A stretch of DNA of 54,402 nt. It comes from UMGS1251 sp036666555 (GTDB taxonomy: Bacteria; Bacillota; Clostridia; Lachnospirales; Lachnospiraceae). The stretch is from positions 1-54,402 of the forward strand of contig JAVWVS010000015.1 in assembly GCA_036666555.1 (NCBI GenBank), written 5' to 3'. The notes beneath the pieces are model-generated. The model was not told the origin of the DNA. It saw nothing but the letters and a program-made list of their open reading frames with translations, and made no database searches. This document shows, one piece after another, positions 15,495 through 25,616 of this stretch; position 1 is the stretch's first letter, and every line of letters starts with the position of its first letter. Made by a program: the position numbers and the translations under genes.

Positions 15495-16976
15495 ATGGAA
15501 ATAAGTGAAAAATTAGTAAAACCGGTGATGGAAACGAAATATCTGACTGTAGATAATGCAGACAGATATCGTTCTATTGCACGGTTTTTTTATTTTAAAT
15601 ATGAAAAATTAAAATATTGGATTTATCAAGAAGAGGTATTTGAGGAATTAAAGCAAGCAGCATATTTTTCTGAATATACCATAGAGCAATGCCAACAGGA
15701 CTTAAATGCACTGGTTACTTGGGGGAATCTGACTACTATGCAGGATACGAAAAAGGTGACCAGTATAGAGGAATTTAAAAATAAAAAATTTCGATATCAA
15801 CTATCGGAGTATGGGGTAGAGATAGAAAGAATGGTCATTCGTCTTGAAAATCTTTTCATTGAAGGTTCTTCGTTAGAACCAACCCTTTTAGAACGCATTC
15901 GACTCAATTTATCTAAGATAGAATCCATAGAAAAAGAAGATCGAGATCACATTTATAGTTGGTGGGGAGATTTGAATCATGACTTTATACGTTTAAATCA
16001 AAACTATCAAGATTATATGAGGGAACTCAACAGTGTGAAAGCAGAAGAAATGATGAAAACAAAGGAGTTTTTGTTATTTAAAGATAAATTGGTTGATTAC
16101 TTGAGGAGTTTCGTTAAGAGCTTACAGTCCAATGTAGTTATTATTGAACAGTATTTGAAAAGTGCGAATCCGGAAATTGTACAGAAAATTTTAAATCAAG
16201 TCACGGCGTATGAACTTTCCATCCCCCGCATTGAAGTAGAGGTGGATGAAAAGCAGATTAGTGAAAAGATGGCGGGTCGCTGGGAGAGTATTCAGGAATG
16301 GTTTGTCGGGAAAAATGGGATAGATACCGAGGCTGGTAAGGTATTTGAAACAACCAATGAAATCATACGTAAAATCACGAGATATGCGACTAGAATCAGT
16401 GAACTTGGCAATAATGGAGCAAACCGAAGAGAAGAATATTATAAAATTGCAGTCATGTTTGGAAAGTGTCGAGATATAAAAGAAGCCCATTGTTTGTCCG
16501 CCAATGTATTTGGGGTTGAGAGACCCATTCATCTAAAAGGGGATTTGAAACGAGAAACAGAGAGTATTAACAGCGGTGTGTATGAAGAAGAACCATTACA
16601 AGTAGTGGTAACTCCAAGGGTACGTAACTATAAAGAGAAGGCAAAACGCACAGGGATCGTAGATCGCACAGCAGAAAAAGAAGCCATGCGGGAAGAAACA
16701 TTAAAGCGCCTAAAACAAGAAGAAGAGCTGCTGCAGAGCTATATCAGTGGCAATCGTTTGGATTTTGCCACACTTCCGGTACTAGAACCTCAAGTCAGGG
16801 ATGTTTTTTTGGCTTGGTTATCAAAGGCATTAGAGAATAAGGAATATAAGGCGAAGACACAAGAGGGCAGGATTTACCATATAGAAAAAGGTGAAACGGG
16901 AGAGAGTTGTACGCTATCTTGTACAGATGGAACGTTTCGTATGCCAGCCTATGTCCTTGTGTTCGAAGAAGAATGA
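15495..16976 (+). CDS. jetA: Wadjet type II JetA (DUF2397/TIGR02677)
   Basis: The 493-residue protein starts with a winged-helix-like region (VDNADRYRSIARFFYFKYEK) and is rich in helices, as in DUF2397 proteins. It is the kleisin-like JetA subunit of type II Wadjet complexes. JetA links JetB and the two JetC heads of the SMC-like motor that finds and cleaves circular plasmid DNA. AGAGGGAGATA precedes the ATG. It is the first of four genes in the canonical jetA-B-C-D order with 10-bp or overlapping junctions, which supports the assignment more strongly than the sequence alone. The length is normal and there is no frameshift. Confidence 0.9.
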   Translation: MEISEKLVKPVMETKYLTVDNADRYRSIARFFYFKYEKLKYWIYQEEVFEELKQAAYFSEYTIEQCQQDLNALVTWGNLTTMQDTKKVTSIEEFKNKKFRYQLSEYGVEIERMVIRLENLFIEGSSLEPTLLERIRLNLSKIESIEKEDRDHIYSWWGDLNHDFIRLNQNYQDYMRELNSVKAEEMMKTKEFLLFKDKLVDYLRSFVKSLQSNVVIIEQYLKSANPEIVQKILNQVTAYELSIPRIEVEVDEKQISEKMAGRWESIQEWFVGKNGIDTEAGKVFETTNEIIRKITRYATRISELGNNGANRREEYYKIAVMFGKCRDIKEAHCLSANVFGVERPIHLKGDLKRETESINSGVYEEEPLQVVVTPRVRNYKEKAKRTGIVDRTAEKEAMREETLKRLKQEEELLQSYISGNRLDFATLPVLEPQVRDVFLAWLSKALENKEYKAKTQEGRIYHIEKGETGESCTLSCTDGTFRMPAYVLVFEEE

Positions 16977-16986
16977 GGGGAATCCC

Positions 16987-18129
16987 ATGAATGGATTGGA
17001 ATTACTGCTAAATAAAAGATGGATTGTAAAAGCAAAAGAGCGGGAATTATATTACCAGATGAAGGATGAGGTCGGAAAGGTAAAGAAGTTTTTAACGGAA
17101 AAACTAGGCTATCAAGTGATTGTAAATCCCTATTTAATTAAAGTGGAAAAAATGCCAGCCAAGAGCGAAAGCTGGATGGGCATCATGGAGTTTACAGAGA
17201 AAATAGAATATGTCTTTTTGTGTATGATTTTAATGTTTTTAGAAGACAAAGAGGCACAGGAGCAGTTTGTACTATCAGAGCTTACAGAATATATACAAAG
17301 TCAATACAAGGAAGTGCAGGTGGACTGGACCTTGTATCATTTCAGGCGAAATTTAATTAAGGTGATTAAATTCTGTGTGAATGAGGGGATGTTTCTCGTC
17401 GATGATGGAAGTGAGGAAAATTTTGCAAAAGATACGACAAGTGAGGTTCTCTATGAAAATACAGGAGTATCTCGTTATTTCATGAAAAATTTCACTAGAA
17501 ATATTATGGATTATACCAGTCCACTCGACTTTGAAAAGGATGAATGGATTGATGTAAACGCAGATCGTGGAATTGTAAGGCGGCAAAGAGTCTATCGGGA
17601 GCTATTGATGTCTATAGGGATGTATAAGGAAGAAGAAAATGATGAAGACTTTGCCTATGTAAGAAATTATCGCAATATGATAGGTGGCGAATTAGGGGAA
17701 CTTTTTGACTGTGAGCTGCAAGTTCATAGGACGAGTGCCTTTCTTATCATGGGAGAAAATGGAAATTTAGGGCGTTGTTTTCCAGAGGAGAATACGCTTT
17801 CGGATATTACCTTGCTGTGTAGTCAATTGTTCTTGAAGCGGATTTCTGTGAAACAGATTAACGTTCCGGCAGATGAGCGGATTATCTTGAAAAGACAGGA
17901 ATTTCGCCAGATTGTGGAGGATTGCAAGGAGCAGTATGGCAGTGGGTTGATTAAAACCTATCGGGAAATGACAACAAGTGAATTCTATGAAGCAGTAAAA
18001 AAATATATGGAACAACTGGGGATGATTGAGAATCGGGAAGATACGATTGTAATAAAAACAGTCGTTGGAAAGATGATGGGACGATATCCAAAGGATTTTC
18101 AAGCTGGAGGGCAGACGGATGAACAGTAA
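16987..18129 (+). CDS. jetB: Wadjet type II JetB (DUF2398/TIGR02678)
   Basis: I start this 380-residue protein at 16987, just after GAGGGGAATCCC, giving MNGLELLLNKRWIVKAKERE; earlier in-frame ATGs lie inside jetA. The sequence (YYQMKDEVGKVKKFLTEKLG, FLVDDGSEENFAKD, VLYENTGVSRYFMKNF) is of the DUF2398 type. JetB is the winged-helix partner (KITE-like) of the JetA kleisin in the Wadjet complex. Its end overlaps the jetC start by 11 bp, a sign of coupled translation. Confidence 0.9.
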   Translation: MNGLELLLNKRWIVKAKERELYYQMKDEVGKVKKFLTEKLGYQVIVNPYLIKVEKMPAKSESWMGIMEFTEKIEYVFLCMILMFLEDKEAQEQFVLSELTEYIQSQYKEVQVDWTLYHFRRNLIKVIKFCVNEGMFLVDDGSEENFAKDTTSEVLYENTGVSRYFMKNFTRNIMDYTSPLDFEKDEWIDVNADRGIVRRQRVYRELLMSIGMYKEEENDEDFAYVRNYRNMIGGELGELFDCELQVHRTSAFLIMGENGNLGRCFPEENTLSDITLLCSQLFLKRISVKQINVPADERIILKRQEFRQIVEDCKEQYGSGLIKTYREMTTSEFYEAVKKYMEQLGMIENREDTIVIKTVVGKMMGRYPKDFQAGGQTDEQ

Positions 18130-21100
18130 ATGGCAGATGCATAAAATTGGATTGATTGATTTTTGGTATTATGATGAAGAGGAATTTCATTTTTTAGATG
18201 GGCGTATGTTGCTGCGTGGGGCAAATGGTTCCGGAAAATCGGTTACGATGCAGAGTTTTATTCCTCTTTTACTAGATGGAAATATGCGTCCGGAACGTCT
18301 GGATCCCTTTGGCTCACGTGCCAGAAAAATGGAGAATTATCTGTTAGAAGAGGGATCGGAGCAAGAAGAACGAACGGGATATCTCTATATGGAATTCAAG
18401 CGTCAAGACAATGAAAACTATCTCACCATCGGGATTGGTATGCGTGCAAGAAAGAATAAGAAGTTAGATACTTGGTATTTCACCATTACAGATGGACGGC
18501 GCATCGGAAAAGATATGTTTCTCTATAAAGACTTAGAAAGTAAAATTGCTTATACCAGACTAGAACTTAGAAATCGCATTGGAGAGGGTGGAAAAGTCAT
18601 GGAAAGCCAAAGCGAGTATGCGGACTGTGTCAATCGCCTTTTGTTTGGATTTGAAACCATAGAAGAATATAAGGAAATGCTGGAGCTATTGATTCAACTG
18701 CGCACACCGAAACTTTCTAAGGATTTTAAACCAACGGTTATTAATGATATTTTAAGCAGTTCTTTGCAGACCCTGTCGGAAGATGATTTGCGGCCCATGT
18801 CAGAAGCCATTGAAAATATGGATAATCTGAAGACCAATTTAGATACATTAAAGGACAGTGTGGCAGGGGGCAAATCCATTGAACGAGTATATGATAGTTA
18901 TAATCAGATTGTGCTGTACAATAAAGCCAACTATTATAGGGAAGCCATTCGAGAATATAAGGAATGCGAAAAGACCGAAAAAGAATGCTTTCAGAAGATC
19001 ATAGAAGGGGAAGAAAATGTAGAAAAAGAGAGACAATGCTATGAAGCGTTGAATCAAGAAGAATACATCTTAAAAGAAGAACAAAAGTCACTAGATGCCA
19101 GTGATGCGGCAAGACTCAAGGAAGAGGAACTTTCTTGTACAGAAAAGATAGAAAAAGCACAGCAGATGGTGTCTCAGAAACAAAAGCAAGAAGAAGAGAA
19201 AAAGGAAAAACGCATTGAAACTGCAGAGACGATCAAAAAGCAAGCGGAAGCAAACGAGCAAGCATGGGATAAAATTGAGGAAAACTTAGAAGAAATGGAA
19301 GAGGTTATAGGGGATATTCCGTTTGACGAGTTTGCATTTATGAAAAAGGATCTACAAGAGCACCCCCAAGATGCATATGAGTTTTCAACCCATGGAACAT
19401 TATTAAAGGGCTATGTAGAAAAGTTGGAAAAAGGAATTGAAGTCTTACAGGAAGAAAAGAAGTATCAGGGGTATTATGATGACCAATTGCAAAAGTTAGA
19501 CGAGCTGTATGGGGAGCAAAATCGTGGACAGCGAGACGCAACACAATATGGCAATCAATTGCAAGAAATAAAAGGGGAATTAGTTGAGCATATCTACCAG
19601 TGGGACAAGGAAAATATACAGCTGCATATGGTAGAAAGCGATCGGCAGCAAATTACCAGAATGGTAGATGCATTTCAAGAACGTTCCGATTACGCAGAAA
19701 TCACAGATGTGGTTCGAAAAGAAAAAAATAAAAAGGAAGACCAACTGCGTAGCACGCAATCACAATTAGAGGAAGAACAGAGAATGTTTTTGGTTAAAAA
19801 GGAAGCGAAGCAGGCGGAGCTGGCAGCATGGGAGGAAAAAGCAGATCACGAGCCAGAACAGTCGGATGCAGTGCGGGAAAATAGAAGACGTTTACAAGAA
19901 AAAGGAATTCCGTATGAGCAATTCTTTAAAACCGTTGACTTTGCAGAAGGACTCCAAGGGGAGGCTGCGGCAAGACTAGAAGAAGCACTGCTATCCATGG
20001 GAATCCTAGATGCCTTGCTGGTTCCAAGCGAATATCGCACCCAGGTGTTGGAGATGGATCGTGGAGTCTGTGACCGGTATATTTTTGGGGATATTGCGCA
20101 TGTAAAGGAAAACATGACACAGATGTTAGAGGTGGATAATCAGGAAGGAGATATTCTATTTTATCAAAAGGTATCGAAGGTACTGCTTGGCATCGGTTAT
20201 ATGCCGGGAGAAGGACAAGGTCATACATGGATTGATGAGAAGGGAAACTACCGCCTGGGCATTGTAGAAGGAACGGTTACAGGTACGTATCAGCCCTGTT
20301 ATATAGGGGCAAGAACAAGAGAAAATTATCGGACTAGAATGATAGAAGCCTTGCAAAAAGAGTGTGAAGAACTTCAAAAAGAACAAGCGATGCTAGAGGA
20401 AAAAATAGAAGAGGCGAGAACGAAAAAAGAGGAGCTTGCCAAAGAGTGGGAGCGGTTTCCTCAGGGAACAGATCTTAAAGTTGCAGCGATAGAGTATGGG
20501 GACAAGGTAGTAATATTAGCGCGAATAGGAAAAGAAATTCAGCAAGAACAAGAAAAATTAGAGCAAATTAGCGAAGTACTTTCTCAAATCAAACAAAAAG
20601 TGCAGGCGGTTTGTAAAAATGTTTATTTGACAGCCAGATTAGATGTATTTCTAGCAGCAGATGCGGATTTAAAGGATTATAAAGAGAAATTGACACAGCT
20701 GCAGCTGACCCATGGAAACTATCAAAATGGACTTCAAAATCTGCGAAATCAAGAGGAAACCTTAGACTATATTGACGGAGATTTAGAGAATATTCTTTAT
20801 GAACTGTTAGAGCAGCAAAGACAATTACAGGGGCAAACCAAGGCATTAGCATCCATCAAAGAACAATTAGCACTGACCAATTACGAAGAAATTAAAGAGC
20901 GGCTAGACGATTGTGTGAAACGATTGGCAGCGATTCCAAAGGAAAAAGAGGCAGCAGTAGAAAAGAAAACCGTTGCCATGAGTGAAATAGAGAAGTGGAG
21001 AACAACACAAGATTACAATGCAGAGCATAAAAATCAAACCATACAGAAAAAACAAAGGATGGAAGAAGCATTTGCAGCAGAATACCAATTGAACTATGTG

Positions 21101-22234
21101 GAAAAAGATTTTGTACTGACTGAGGATATAGAAGAACAGGCCAGTCGGATGATACAGATGCTAGAGGGACGCATTGGCAATAAAAAGCAAAGTGATTTAT
21201 TGGGCAGTGTGCAAGAGAGCTATCATCAAAATAGAGGTTACCTCTTGGATTATAATCTGACTATGGAAAGTTTATTTGAAGAAGAGGGAAATGACCTACA
21301 GCCAGCAGCACAAGGCGCGGATATTAGTATGAAGCGAATTGATATTACGGCAAAGTACCGAGGAGTAACCGTTAAGTTCAAAGAACTGATTCAAAAGTTA
21401 GAAGTAGATATGGCGGAAAAGACACATTTGTTAAGTGATAAGGATCGAGAACTGTTCGAAGATATCCTGGCTAATACCATTAGTAAGAAAATCAGAGCAA
21501 GGATTCATGGGAGTAATCTGTGGGTGGACAAAATGAATCAATTAATGGAGTCCATGCAGACGTCTAGTGGATTGAAGTTAAGCTTGAAGTGGAAAAGCAA
21601 GCGTGCAGATCAAGAGGGGCAGCTGGATACAGGAACATTGGTTAAGCTTTTGCAAAAAGATGCGGAAATCATGCGAGATGATGAAGTAGAAAGTATGGCG
21701 ATACATTTCCGCTCCAAAATAGAGGAAGCACGGAAAATCTCAGACGATTCCGATTCCATCCAATCCTTCCATGCGATTATGCGGGAAGTGCTGGATTATC
21801 GAAAATGGTTTGAGTTTCAACTGGAATCGCAGAAAACGGGAGAAAAGAAAAAAGAATTAACGGATCGGGTCTTCTTTACCTTTAGTGGCGGGGAAAAAGC
21901 GATGGCGATGTATGTCCCGCTATTTTCAGCAGTGGTGGCTAAATATAAAGGGGCACGCAAAGATTCTCCTATCTTGATTTCTCTGGATGAGGCGTTTGCA
22001 GGAGTGGATGAGATGAACATTAAGGATATGTTCCGTCTTATGGTAGAATTTGAATTCAACTTTATGATTAACTCACAGATTCTATGGGGTGACTACGAAA
22101 CTGTACCGAGTATTGCAGTATATCAGTTGATTCGACCAGAAAATGCAAAATATGTGACTGTGATTCCTTATGTATGGAATGGAAAAGTGAGAACTTTAGT
22201 AAAAAAGATAGGTGATGTCATTGAAGAATCCTAA
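18119..22234 (+). CDS. jetC: Wadjet type II JetC, SMC-like ATPase (TIGR02680)
   Basis: At 1371 residues this is the largest gene in the window. Walker A is GANGSGKS (34-41). Two long coiled-coil arms rich in Glu, Lys and Gln (about 270-560 and 750-1050) flank a hinge-like globular stretch. The ABC signature FSGGEKAM starts at about 1255 and Walker B ILISLDEAFAGVDE follows (about 1284-1297). That layout is typical of SMC/MukB/Rad50-like loop-extruding motors. In Wadjet the JetC dimer extrudes plasmid DNA until the circle is fully reeled in and JetD cuts it. All catalytic motifs look intact, so the system is probably functional. Confidence 0.93.
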   Translation: MNSKWQMHKIGLIDFWYYDEEEFHFLDGRMLLRGANGSGKSVTMQSFIPLLLDGNMRPERLDPFGSRARKMENYLLEEGSEQEERTGYLYMEFKRQDNENYLTIGIGMRARKNKKLDTWYFTITDGRRIGKDMFLYKDLESKIAYTRLELRNRIGEGGKVMESQSEYADCVNRLLFGFETIEEYKEMLELLIQLRTPKLSKDFKPTVINDILSSSLQTLSEDDLRPMSEAIENMDNLKTNLDTLKDSVAGGKSIERVYDSYNQIVLYNKANYYREAIREYKECEKTEKECFQKIIEGEENVEKERQCYEALNQEEYILKEEQKSLDASDAARLKEEELSCTEKIEKAQQMVSQKQKQEEEKKEKRIETAETIKKQAEANEQAWDKIEENLEEMEEVIGDIPFDEFAFMKKDLQEHPQDAYEFSTHGTLLKGYVEKLEKGIEVLQEEKKYQGYYDDQLQKLDELYGEQNRGQRDATQYGNQLQEIKGELVEHIYQWDKENIQLHMVESDRQQITRMVDAFQERSDYAEITDVVRKEKNKKEDQLRSTQSQLEEEQRMFLVKKEAKQAELAAWEEKADHEPEQSDAVRENRRRLQEKGIPYEQFFKTVDFAEGLQGEAAARLEEALLSMGILDALLVPSEYRTQVLEMDRGVCDRYIFGDIAHVKENMTQMLEVDNQEGDILFYQKVSKVLLGIGYMPGEGQGHTWIDEKGNYRLGIVEGTVTGTYQPCYIGARTRENYRTRMIEALQKECEELQKEQAMLEEKIEEARTKKEELAKEWERFPQGTDLKVAAIEYGDKVVILARIGKEIQQEQEKLEQISEVLSQIKQKVQAVCKNVYLTARLDVFLAADADLKDYKEKLTQLQLTHGNYQNGLQNLRNQEETLDYIDGDLENILYELLEQQRQLQGQTKALASIKEQLALTNYEEIKERLDDCVKRLAAIPKEKEAAVEKKTVAMSEIEKWRTTQDYNAEHKNQTIQKKQRMEEAFAAEYQLNYVEKDFVLTEDIEEQASRMIQMLEGRIGNKKQSDLLGSVQESYHQNRGYLLDYNLTMESLFEEEGNDLQPAAQGADISMKRIDITAKYRGVTVKFKELIQKLEVDMAEKTHLLSDKDRELFEDILANTISKKIRARIHGSNLWVDKMNQLMESMQTSSGLKLSLKWKSKRADQEGQLDTGTLVKLLQKDAEIMRDDEVESMAIHFRSKIEEARKISDDSDSIQSFHAIMREVLDYRKWFEFQLESQKTGEKKKELTDRVFFTFSGGEKAMAMYVPLFSAVVAKYKGARKDSPILISLDEAFAGVDEMNIKDMFRLMVEFEFNFMINSQILWGDYETVPSIAVYQLIRPENAKYVTVIPYVWNGKVRTLVKKIGDVIEES

Positions 22235-23525
22235 AATGAAAGAATGTCAGGCATATTTTAAGGAAAGAGGTGTATATCGCAGGGTATTCCAAAAATTTCG
22301 AGAAAAGTATCGTAGTTTGGGACATCTAGGTGGGAGCATCCTTCTTTCCAGCGTTACCCCGGAGGAAAAAATGCAACTGGAGGGCTTTTTTCAAAAAAAT
22401 TATCAGGGGAATAAAACCATTACGATTTCTGCCGTACTTTTGCAAAAATCCTTAGAAGATAGCCGATTTGCAGGACTTACCTGGGAAGATATCTGGGAAG
22501 TTTACTTTGGAGAACCACTTGTGGTAAAGAAAGAACTAGCACAGCAAGCGAAAGAGCAGAAGGAGCATTACTTTCGGATGGCGGAGGAAGCAGTGCAGGG
22601 AACCAGTGCAGCAGCGTGGCTTCATAAGGTTTTACATACGCAAGGGGATGGATATCAGATCTTGATGCAGCAGTATGGTGCAAATCCCGAGGTATTGAAA
22701 GAAACGCTTTTCATGGTATTAAAAGCAATTCAAAACCTACCGGTTTTAAAACGGGAAACCAAAAGACTGGCTGTATTTGCGGCAGCAATGACCCAAGACC
22801 CTCATTACTTTGATGAAGGGAGTGTAGGAGAAAGGTTGCTGTCTGCCTATATTCGGGATGCATTTGGCGATCACAGAGAAGCATATTTGTCAAAGCCAGA
22901 GCAGAAAAATAGCTTGCTGTTTCAAGCGGGGATTGTAAAAGATGATATTTCAAACTATACTTTAGTCTATGGCATTCATGGAATCAACAAATCTGGTATT
23001 TTACATGAAGGAATCGAGGGATTCTTTCATGTAAAAGAACCCCTACAGTTATCCCTTCGAAGTTTAAGTGAATTGCAAGAGGCAGAGGGAAATCCAGTGG
23101 TATATGTATTGGAAAATCCTTCGGTATTCTCTGTCTTAACAGAAGAATGCAAAGAAATTACCGCAGTCTGTACCAATGGACAGCCTCGACTTGCCAGCCT
23201 GGTTTTATTAGATTTTTTAAGCAAAAAATCTATGCTTCTTTATGCGGGAGATTTTGACCCAGAAGGGCTTTTAATTGCGCAAAACTTAAAGAAGAGATAT
23301 GGTGAAAAACTACAATTTTGGAACTACAAAGCAACTTATTATGAAAAGACAATATCAAGCATAAGGCTTTCCCCAACGCGAATGAAGAAACTTGAAAAAG
23401 TAGAAGAAGCGGGGCTGTTAGAAGTAAAAGAAGCTATAAAGAAAGAGGGAAAAGCAGCTTATCAGGAAGAATTGATAGAGATGGTTTATCTACCTGGCAT
23501 TTATAATTGCAATGATGACAAATGA
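22215..23525 (+). CDS. jetD: Wadjet type II JetD, Toprim-like nuclease (DUF2399/TIGR02679)
   Basis: The 436-residue protein has an N-terminal arm domain (DUF3323-like) and a C-terminal Toprim-like DUF2399 domain carrying LLYAGDFDPEGLLIA, the DxD-type metal motif of topoisomerase VI-like nucleases. JetD is the nuclease that cleaves plasmid DNA held by the JetABC motor. The start overlaps the end of jetC; GTG at 22212 and ATG at 22215 are adjacent, and the ATG is preferred. A MATE gene begins 15 bp after its stop. Confidence 0.9.
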   Translation: MSLKNPKMKECQAYFKERGVYRRVFQKFREKYRSLGHLGGSILLSSVTPEEKMQLEGFFQKNYQGNKTITISAVLLQKSLEDSRFAGLTWEDIWEVYFGEPLVVKKELAQQAKEQKEHYFRMAEEAVQGTSAAAWLHKVLHTQGDGYQILMQQYGANPEVLKETLFMVLKAIQNLPVLKRETKRLAVFAAAMTQDPHYFDEGSVGERLLSAYIRDAFGDHREAYLSKPEQKNSLLFQAGIVKDDISNYTLVYGIHGINKSGILHEGIEGFFHVKEPLQLSLRSLSELQEAEGNPVVYVLENPSVFSVLTEECKEITAVCTNGQPRLASLVLLDFLSKKSMLLYAGDFDPEGLLIAQNLKKRYGEKLQFWNYKATYYEKTISSIRLSPTRMKKLEKVEEAGLLEVKEAIKKEGKAAYQEELIEMVYLPGIYNCNDDK

Positions 23526-23540
23526 GAAATGGGTGACATA

Positions 23541-24887
23541 ATGAAAAAACATGTAGATTTACTTCATGAATCCATATTGCCGGCACTTACAAGACTGGCA
23601 GTGCCGATTATGGCCACATCTTTGGTACAGATGGCTTATAATCTGACCGATATGCTATGGATTGGACGACTGGGTGCAGGGGCGGTAACTGCCGTAGGCA
23701 CGGCGGGACTATATATTTGGATGTCGCAGGGCGTGGTGGACCTGGCTAGAATCGGTGGTCAGGTGAAGGTATCCCAATCCTTGGGAAGCCAAGAGGTACA
23801 AGAGGCCGGACAGTTTGCGAAAGGAGCCATCCAGATTGGCATTTTTCTAGCATTGTTGTTTGGCGTTGTTTCGCTGCTTGGTGCAGGGTCGCTGATTGGT
23901 TTCTTTGGGTTACAATCCGGGCAAATTATCATGGATTCGGAGCGATATCTTCAAATTACAGGCGGAGCAATTATCTTTTCTTTTTTAAATGCAGTGTTGA
24001 CTGGGATTTTGGCAGCAGAAGGGGATAGTAAAACTTCATTTAGAGTAAATGTAGTTGGTCTTATTTTCAACATTATAATGGACCCTATTCTTATTTTTGG
24101 ACTAGGTCCTTTTCCAAAGATGGGTGTAGAGGGCGCAGCGATTGCTACAGTTGGTGCACAAATCGTGGTAACGATTCTATTTGCTATAGCAGTCAGAGAT
24201 GATAGGGTTATTTTTGATAAGTTTCGGGTATTTGGGAAACCATCCTTTTGTCATATGAGGGGAATCGTACAGATTGGGTTACCGGCCGCGATGCAGAAGA
24301 TGCTGATGGCCGGTATTTCTATGGTACTTACTAGACTGGTGACAAGCTGGGGCGATACTGCTGTGGCAGTCCAGCGGGTGGGTAGCCAGATTGAATCGAT
24401 TTCGTGGATGACGGCGGAAGGTTTTGGCGTGGCAATTAATTCTTTTACCGGTCAAAATTATGGTGCAAGACAATACAAGCGTGTAAAAAATGGTTATGTG
24501 GCAGCTGTAAAAATCATGACCTTGTGGGGGCTTTTTACTACAGCGGTGCTCATCTTTTTATCGGTCCCAATATTTCGTGTATTTATTGCAGAACCGGCAA
24601 TTCTGTCTGCTGGAAGTGATTATTTGAAAATACTAGGTGCTTCACAGATTTTTATGTGTATTGAGATATTGACCATAGGAGCTTTTGCGGGGCTTGGCAA
24701 GACGATGTTATCTTCGGTAATCAGTACCATCTTTACCGTCCTTCGAATTCCGATGGCAGTAGCACTTTCTGCCACAACGTTAGGACTAAATGGAATATGG
24801 TGGGCAATTACGTTGTCCAGTGTGCTAAAAGGAATCATTTTCTTTGGATTCTACCTAGTGACGCTTAGAAAACTGAAAAAAGAATAA
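23541..24887 (+). CDS. MATE family efflux transporter
   Basis: A 448-residue membrane protein with 12 spans and the MATE/NorM-DinF layout: LTRLAVPIMATSLVQMAYNL and YNLTDMLWIGRLG in the first helices, and the homologous second-half start GLPAAMQKMLMAG with QRVGSQIESISWM. These proteins export drugs or metabolites in exchange for Na+ or H+. It begins 15 bp after jetD on the same strand and without a terminator, so it may be transcribed with the Wadjet genes. An AraD-type gene follows after 32 bp. The substrate is unknown. Confidence 0.9.
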   Translation: MKKHVDLLHESILPALTRLAVPIMATSLVQMAYNLTDMLWIGRLGAGAVTAVGTAGLYIWMSQGVVDLARIGGQVKVSQSLGSQEVQEAGQFAKGAIQIGIFLALLFGVVSLLGAGSLIGFFGLQSGQIIMDSERYLQITGGAIIFSFLNAVLTGILAAEGDSKTSFRVNVVGLIFNIIMDPILIFGLGPFPKMGVEGAAIATVGAQIVVTILFAIAVRDDRVIFDKFRVFGKPSFCHMRGIVQIGLPAAMQKMLMAGISMVLTRLVTSWGDTAVAVQRVGSQIESISWMTAEGFGVAINSFTGQNYGARQYKRVKNGYVAAVKIMTLWGLFTTAVLIFLSVPIFRVFIAEPAILSAGSDYLKILGASQIFMCIEILTIGAFAGLGKTMLSSVISTIFTVLRIPMAVALSATTLGLNGIWWAITLSSVLKGIIFFGFYLVTLRKLKKE

Positions 24888-24919
24888 AAAAATATTTTCT
24901 ATCAATTGGAGGGAAAAGT

Positions 24920-25615
24920 ATGCTAGAAAAACTAAAAGAAGAGGTATATCAAGCAAACATGTTGCTTCCCAAGCATGGGTTAGTGACATTTACCTGGGGA
25001 AATGTAAGTGCAATAGAAAGAGAATCTGGACTTTTTGTCATTAAACCAAGTGGAGTGGATTATGACTATTTAACGCCGGATGACATGGTAGTTGTAGACT
25101 TAACAGGAAAAAGAGTAGAAGGAAAATACCAGCCCTCCTCGGATACAGCCACACACATAGAACTTTATAAAGCATTTCCACAAGTTGGAGGGATTGTGCA
25201 TACCCATTCCCCGTGGGCAACGAGTTGGGCACAGGCAGGAAGAGGGATTCCTTGTTATGGAACCACCCATGCAGATTATATGTATGGTGAAATTCCTTGC
25301 GTAAGGAACCTAACAAAAGAAGAAATAGAGGAAAATTATGAAAAGAACACGGGAATTTTGATTGCAGATTTCTTTGAACGTAAAAATTATATAGCAATGC
25401 CCGCTGTCTTATGTAAAAATCATGGGCCATTTACTTGGGGGAAGAATGCAAAAGAAGCGGTACATAATGCAGTGGTGTTAGAAGAAGTTGCTAAAATGGC
25501 GGCAAGATGTGAGATGCTGAATCCATCCAATCAACCGGCACCACAAGAATTGCAAGACAAACACTACTACAGAAAACATGGTGAACATGCATACTATGGA
25601 AATGAGGGCCAATAA
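24920..25615 (+). CDS. araD: L-ribulose-5-phosphate 4-epimerase (class II aldolase/adducin family)
   Basis: The 231-residue protein is full length for AraD. It shows the substrate-binding segment TFTWGNVSAIERE, zinc ligands His94 and His96 (VHTHSPWATSWAQAG) and His168 (KNHGPF), catalytic Asp119 in TTHADY, and the C-terminal HAYYGN tyrosine. The enzyme interconverts L-ribulose-5-phosphate and D-xylulose-5-phosphate in the cytoplasm. TTGGAGGGAAA precedes the ATG. No araA or araB is nearby; the neighbours are a MATE exporter and a dipeptidase, so its pathway here is unclear. Related 5-phosphate epimerases such as UlaF/SgbE share these motifs and cannot be ruled out. Confidence 0.85.
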   Translation: MLEKLKEEVYQANMLLPKHGLVTFTWGNVSAIERESGLFVIKPSGVDYDYLTPDDMVVVDLTGKRVEGKYQPSSDTATHIELYKAFPQVGGIVHTHSPWATSWAQAGRGIPCYGTTHADYMYGEIPCVRNLTKEEIEENYEKNTGILIADFFERKNYIAMPAVLCKNHGPFTWGKNAKEAVHNAVVLEEVAKMAARCEMLNPSNQPAPQELQDKHYYRKHGEHAYYGNEGQ

Positions 25616-25616
25616 T

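Noticed and set aside
24920..25615. Part of an L-arabinose operon
   Set aside because: No araA, araB or arabinose transporter is nearby; only the epimerase itself is supported.
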